From Herbidospora cretacea (GTDB lineage: Bacteria > Actinomycetota > Actinomycetes > Streptosporangiales > Streptosporangiaceae), in contig NZ_BBXG01000032.1 in NCBI RefSeq assembly GCF_001570605.1, positions 1-43,603 on the forward strand: DNA of 43,603 nt. Reading direction: 5' to 3'. Shown one piece after another: positions 40,594 to 43,603 of the stretch. Under the pieces are notes generated by a model that worked only from the letters and a program-made list of their open reading frames with translations, made no database searches and was not told the origin of the DNA. A program made the translations under genes and the position numbers. Each line of letters starts with the position of its first letter. The stretch's first letter is position 1.

Positions 40594-40893
40594 AAGGTTC
40601 GAGTCGTCCGATCTGCTGCTCGCGGTACTGCTGTCCGGCCTGGCGGAACCGCACGATCCTTTCGAGGGCGACGCTGTTCCGCCGAACTCCTGAAACCCGC
40701 CGCCCCGCTTGTGTCCGGCACACTGGTCAGCCTGCCTCCGCTGAGCTCCGTCGACTGGTCGGGCTGGCTGTTGATCTCCTTCCCGCGCTTGGGGCTGAGC
40801 GTGCGCGACAGAACCGGCATTCAACACCATTGCAGTATGCAATCGTCTTGAGTGGGCAGAACATCGGCGCAGCGCGGGGAAGAGGAGCGTGAG
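40594..40893 (+). other. 300-bp leader or gap before the phosphatase gene
   Basis: No convincing gene. Open frames cross it but have no family resemblance or ribosome binding site. It may be a long 5' leader beginning with leader copy 4. At 40829-40843 there is a perfect palindrome ATTGCA, GTA, TGCAAT, likely an operator or promoter element close to the phosphatase gene. Confidence 0.4.
40829..40843. promoter_or_regulatory. Perfect 6-3-6 palindrome upstream of the phosphatase gene
   Basis: ATTGCA, GTA, TGCAAT, 51 bases before the ATG at 40894. Sequence is AT-rich against its surroundings. No regulator can be named. Confidence 0.5.
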
Positions 40894-41925
40894 ATGAGGC
40901 CGCAGACGGTCCTGGCGGCACTGCCGTTCACGGTGATGCTCGCCGTCGCGATCGCCGACGTCATGGCGGGCCCCACCCTGGGATTCCTCCCCCTCCTGAC
41001 CCTCGGCCCGACGTTCGGCGCCGCGGTGGGCAGCGTCCGGCGCACGGCCCTGACCGGGCTGGTGGCGCTCGCCCTGTGCCTGCCGCTGGCGGCCTACAAC
41101 GACCTGCTGTTCACCCGCCAGAACAACGTCACCCTGGCGACGATCGCCGGGGTGACCTGCGCCGCCGCCGTGGTCAGCCACCTGCGGCTCAAACGGGAGC
41201 GGGAACTGGCCAACCTCCGGCTGGTGGCCGAGGCGGCCCAGCGCGTCCTGCTGCGGCCGGTCCCGCGCCGCGCCGGCGATCTGCGGGTGGCGCTGTCCTA
41301 CACCTCCGCCGCCGCGGAGGCCCAGATAGGAGGCGATCTCTACGAGGTGGTAACCACCCCCAAGGGGGTCCGCCTGCTGATCGGCGACGTCCAGGGCAAA
41401 GGACTGGCGTCCGTCGAAACGGCCGCCTGGGTGCTCGGGGCCTTCCGCGAAGCGGCCTACGAGGAGGACGACCTCTCCGGCGTCGGCGAGCGTCTGGAGG
41501 CCAGCCTCGCCCGGCATCTGAGCGGAGAGACGTTCGTGACCGCCGTCATCGCCGAAGCCCACGACGGCGAGATCTCCGTCCTGAACTGCGGACATCCCCC
41601 GCCCTTGGTGGTCCGCCACGACGGACGGGCCGAGCTGCTCGAACCCGAGGAGGACAGCCTTCCCCTCGGCCTGGCCGCCCTGGGACTCCCCGGCCCCAAA
41701 CCGTTGCGGGTGCCGTTCACGGAGGGCGACCAGATGCTCCTCTACACCGACGGCGTGATCGAGGCCCGCGACGGAGGCGGGGCGTTCTACCCGTTGACCG
41801 ACCGCCTCGCCCTGCTCGGCCACACCGATCCCCAGAGAGCACTGGACGATCTGCGCGCCGACCTCCTCGACCACGTCGGCGGCCCGCTGCCCGACGACGC
41901 GGCCATGCTGCTGGTCCGACGATGA
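40894..41925 (+). CDS. SpoIIE/RsbU-type PP2C phosphatase with N-terminal membrane part
   Basis: 343 residues; ATG with AGGAG eight bases upstream. Residues 1-95 contain three or four membrane helices (LPFTVMLAVAIADVMAG, FLPLLTLGPTFGAAVG, LTGLVALALCLPLAAY). A short coiled linker follows (LKRERELANLRLVAEAAQRVLLRPVP), then the SpoIIE phosphatase: AAEAQIGGDLYEVV with the metal Asp, VRLLIGDVQGKGLASVETAA, ISVLNCGHPPPLVVR, LLYTDGVIEARD and LPDDAAMLLVRR with the last metal Asp. It would dephosphorylate the divergent STAS antagonist and so switch on a sigma factor. The small membrane part may sense an envelope or ionic state. Confidence 0.93.
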   Translation: MRPQTVLAALPFTVMLAVAIADVMAGPTLGFLPLLTLGPTFGAAVGSVRRTALTGLVALALCLPLAAYNDLLFTRQNNVTLATIAGVTCAAAVVSHLRLKRERELANLRLVAEAAQRVLLRPVPRRAGDLRVALSYTSAAAEAQIGGDLYEVVTTPKGVRLLIGDVQGKGLASVETAAWVLGAFREAAYEEDDLSGVGERLEASLARHLSGETFVTAVIAEAHDGEISVLNCGHPPPLVVRHDGRAELLEPEEDSLPLGLAALGLPGPKPLRVPFTEGDQMLLYTDGVIEARDGGGAFYPLTDRLALLGHTDPQRALDDLRADLLDHVGGPLPDDAAMLLVRR

Positions 41926-42117
41926 GTCACGGTGCCGCCCCTATCAACGCTGCGCGTCGTCGACCTTCCGGCTCCGCAGGAGAGGGGTCGGTGGTACGCC
42001 CACCTGATGCCCGGTTCCTACGACCGGCCCCCGCGAGGCGATCGACGATCGCCTGTTCCGCCCGCCTGTCATCTCTCGCAGAACAGTGAGCGTTCAAGCA
42101 GCCTGAGCCGAACAGCG

Positions 42118-42153
42118 AAAACCCCGCCACAGAGCCATCCAAGGCGGAGTTTT
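42118..42153. terminator. Bidirectional hairpin terminator
   Basis: AAAACCCCGCC and GGCGGAGTTTT pair over 11 bp (one mismatch) with a 14-base loop and A/T runs on both sides. It is placed past the phosphatase gene on the plus strand and past the acyl-CoA dehydrogenase remnant on the minus strand. The 192 bases between 41925 and the hairpin show no gene. Confidence 0.75.
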
Positions 42154-42166
42154 CACCGTTCAAGCC

Positions 42167-42232
42167 CTACTTGAGGAGCTGCCGCGCAGTCACCATCCGC
42201 TGGATCTGGTTGGGCCCCTCGTAGATCTGGGG
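42167..42232 (-). pseudogene. Acyl-CoA dehydrogenase, last 21 codons only
   Basis: The minus strand encodes PQIYEGPNQIQRMVTARQLLK and a TAG stop, the classic C-terminus of acyl-CoA dehydrogenases (IYEGTNQIQRMVIARQLL). Nothing further upstream continues the family: the frame runs into unrelated sequence. The remainder was lost by deletion, with a terminator left intact behind it. Confidence 0.85.
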
Positions 42233-42239
42233 TGATCTT

Positions 42240-42567
42240 CTCGTGGGGAAACGGCCACCTGGCAAAAGATGCCGGAGTCGCCGGCACAGCGCCGCCAGTC
42301 GGCCACCGGTCAGGTCCACGAAGTGTTCCCCGCCCGCATCGCTCAGCTCCCGCACGCAGACCGCCACCGGCCCGTAGATGGACCGCCACGCCTCGCCGCT
42401 CAGGTCCGCGGCCGCCGCGTCGGCCGGTCCGAGGTACGACCCGGCGCCGATCCCCAGGTCCAGGCCGCGCCGATCAGCCCGTCGACCAGCGCGGCGCGTT
42501 CGGCCGGATGAAACGGGAGGACGACCTCCCGCGAGCTGCCGTCGACGTCGATCAGCAGACAGATCAT
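42240..42567 (-). pseudogene. Small gene of unknown function broken by a frameshift
   Basis: From the ATG at 42567 the frame reads MICLLIDVDGSSREVVLPF, then HPAERAALVDGLIGAAW, after which it degrades. A shift of one base near 42460 continues as LDLGIGAGSYLGPADAAAA and then DLSGEAWRSIYGPVAVCVRE and HFVDLTGGRLAALCRRLRHLL, protein-like sequence without stops. Joined, they make about 105 residues. The family is not recognised. The break could be a real mutation or a sequencing error. Its end is merged with the acyl-CoA dehydrogenase remnant, which favours real decay. Confidence 0.55.
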
Positions 42568-42853
42568 GGCGCTCCGTTCGCGGGCCGCCGGCGGGGGCGG
42601 GGCGGTTCCAGAAATCAGCCCGGCCGCGAGGCGCGGCGATGCCCGCGCTCATCATCCTCGGGTGACTCCCGGAAGCGATCTTGTACGTAAATGGATGCCC
42701 CACCGTCGCTGGGAGGGCCACCGAGGGTTGCCGAGACACCCCTCCCTTGCCTGTTTGATCCAAAAATGGATATTTGGGGGTTTCGGGAAGCCATTCGGAC
42801 CCCTTGAATGAATTTATAGATTCAGACCGGGGGGTTCATCTTAGGGATTGCGC
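42568..42853. other. Gene-free AT-rich stretch
   Basis: Contains runs such as AAAAATGGATATTTGGGGG and TGAATGAATTTATAGATTCA. A GGGG/CCCC hairpin around 42775-42802 is possible. No coding signal seen; may carry the promoter of the small membrane peptide that follows. Confidence 0.4.
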
Positions 42854-42982
42854 ATGTCCGAGACTTCTCGGTCACCCACCGGCGGAGGCACCGGTGTCTG
42901 GATGGATCTGCTGGTCAGCCTGGTGTTCCTGATCGTCAGCCCTTGGTCGTGGCAAACCCTGGGCTCCGCGATAGCGGCCTGA
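42854..42982 (+). CDS. Possible 42-residue single-span membrane peptide
   Basis: Starts MSETSRSPTGGGTGVW, continues with one hydrophobic helix MDLLVSLVFLIVSPWSWQTL and ends GSAIAA before TGA. The region before it is AT-rich, as promoters are in this genome. There is no strong ribosome binding site (AGGGATTGCGC ahead of ATG). It could be a small membrane protein or an accidental frame. Too short for routine gene finding. The 237 bases between it and dnaK show no gene. Confidence 0.4.
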   Translation: MSETSRSPTGGGTGVWMDLLVSLVFLIVSPWSWQTLGSAIAA

Positions 42983-43219
42983 TTCGGCCGGCGATCGGCT
43001 ACGGCATTCAGCGCAGGGCATTCGCGCCGCCCCCCGCGATCGCCGTCGGCTGGCGAGCCCGAAATTCACCCCACGACAAATTCAGAAAGGCCGGTGCAGA
43101 CGGTCGCGGAGTCGTGTTCGACCTTCTGGCTGGGAAAGTCCGACGGCGCATCGCGGCCGAGATCAGCGAAACCCGGCAGGGATGGGCCAGACCACGCGGA
43201 ACCGTGAGGGGACATGGCG

Positions 43220-43603
43220 ATGGCGAAGGCAGTAGGCATCGATCTGGGCACGACGAACTCCGTGATCGCGACGACCGAGGACGGCCATCCATCAGTCATC
43301 CCGAATGCCGAGGGGTCGCGGACCACACCATCGGTGGTGGGTTTCACCGACCAGGGTGAGGTCCTGGTCGGCCAGATGGCCCGCCGTCAGGCGATCCTGA
43401 ATCCGAAGGGGACGATCTATTCGGCCAAGCGGTTCATGGGCCGGCGCTTCGACGAGGTTCACGACGAGACCAAGGCGGTCTCGTTCGACGTCGCGGCGGG
43501 TCCCGACGGGGCCGTGCGGTTCAAGGTCAAAGACAAGCAGTACGCGCCGGAGGAGATCTCGGCGTTCGTGCTCAGGAAGCTGATCGCCGACGCGGCGAAG
43601 TTC
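43220..43603 (+). CDS. dnaK: Chaperone DnaK (Hsp70), N-terminal part, cut by window edge
   Basis: 128 residues of the ATPase domain: [24 protein letters not shown] (phosphate 1 loop), [50 protein letters not shown] and [22 protein letters not shown], all standard. The ATG at 43220 is preferred to that at 43214 because GAGGGG then lies at a normal distance. No HspR-type (HAIR) operator was seen in the preceding 230 bases, and the gene before it is not a chaperone, so it may be a second dnaK copy. The remaining two thirds lie beyond the window. Confidence 0.93.
   Translation, partial: MAKAVGIDLGTTNSVIATTEDGHPSVIPNAEGSRTTPSVVGFTDQGEVLVGQMARRQAILNPKGTIYSAKRFMGRRFDEVHDETKAVSFDVAAGPDGAVRFKVKDKQYAPEEISAFVLRKLIADAAKF

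Noticed and set aside
40551-40820. Minus-strand 89-residue frame between STAS and phosphatase genes
   Set aside because: Low complexity, no ribosome binding site, overlaps both leader copies and resembles no family.
1-43603. tRNA or rRNA genes
   Set aside because: No cloverleaf-like segment with GTTCGAATC-type T loop or rRNA-like conserved sequence was noticed in gaps between genes.

Overview
The window is high-GC DNA with GTG and TTG starts, tightly overlapping stop/start codons and actinobacterial families (HelR-type helicase, actinobacterial Fur-family regulator, SpoIIE phosphatase with STAS partner). It looks like the chromosome of a mycelial actinomycete, perhaps a member of the Streptosporangiales; the lineage is an impression, not a computed result. 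The right edge cuts into a dnaK gene and the left edge cuts an IS481-type transposase.

Positions 1-16537 are ordinary accessory chromosome: the IS end, an SDR oxidoreductase divergent from a LysR regulator, a two-component system followed by a PepSY protein, a DNA-binding-domain-only AraC protein with an operator array, a class II glutamine amidotransferase, a flavin monooxygenase divergent from a PadR regulator, a HelR-like RNA polymerase helicase with a rifampicin-associated element upstream, an orphan histidine kinase, an HD hydrolase, and an ArsR/CzrA-type metal sensor divergent from a CDF exporter with the ligand set of zinc exporters.

Positions 16534-36075 are the centrepiece. One long minus-strand operon (29930 down to 16534, almost every junction overlapping) encodes two ABC half-transporters, a previously hidden 31-residue Ser/Thr/His-rich peptide with an excellent ribosome binding site, an E1-like partner protein, a CocE-like hydrolase, three YcaO enzymes, a TfuA protein and a complete siderophore-type uptake system (lipoprotein, permease, ATPase). 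The divergent gene is an EntS/YbtX-like MFS transporter. The 114-bp divergent region holds two Zur-box-like palindromes 30 bp apart. Next door are a Fur-family (probable Zur) regulator and a ZnuABC zinc importer, again with two Zur-like boxes, followed by a COG0701/TIGR03943 pair with its own palindrome. I read this as a zinc-starvation-controlled RiPP cluster whose product is probably exported, binds metal and is re-imported: a candidate ribosomal zincophore. The coupling to zinc genes and the transporter set are seen in the sequence; the metallophore role is inference.

Positions 36076-41925 are an ion/stress block: CBS protein plus ArsB/NhaD-type antiporter, NhaA with an odd calcium-loop-like tail, MarR, STAS anti-sigma antagonist and SpoIIE-type phosphatase. 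A nearly identical 25-nt leader element sits before three of these genes and a degenerate fourth copy before the phosphatase, an unexplained shared regulatory element. Positions 41926-43219 are mostly decayed sequence (an acyl-CoA dehydrogenase tail, a frameshifted small gene) plus a 42-residue membrane peptide, and then dnaK begins.
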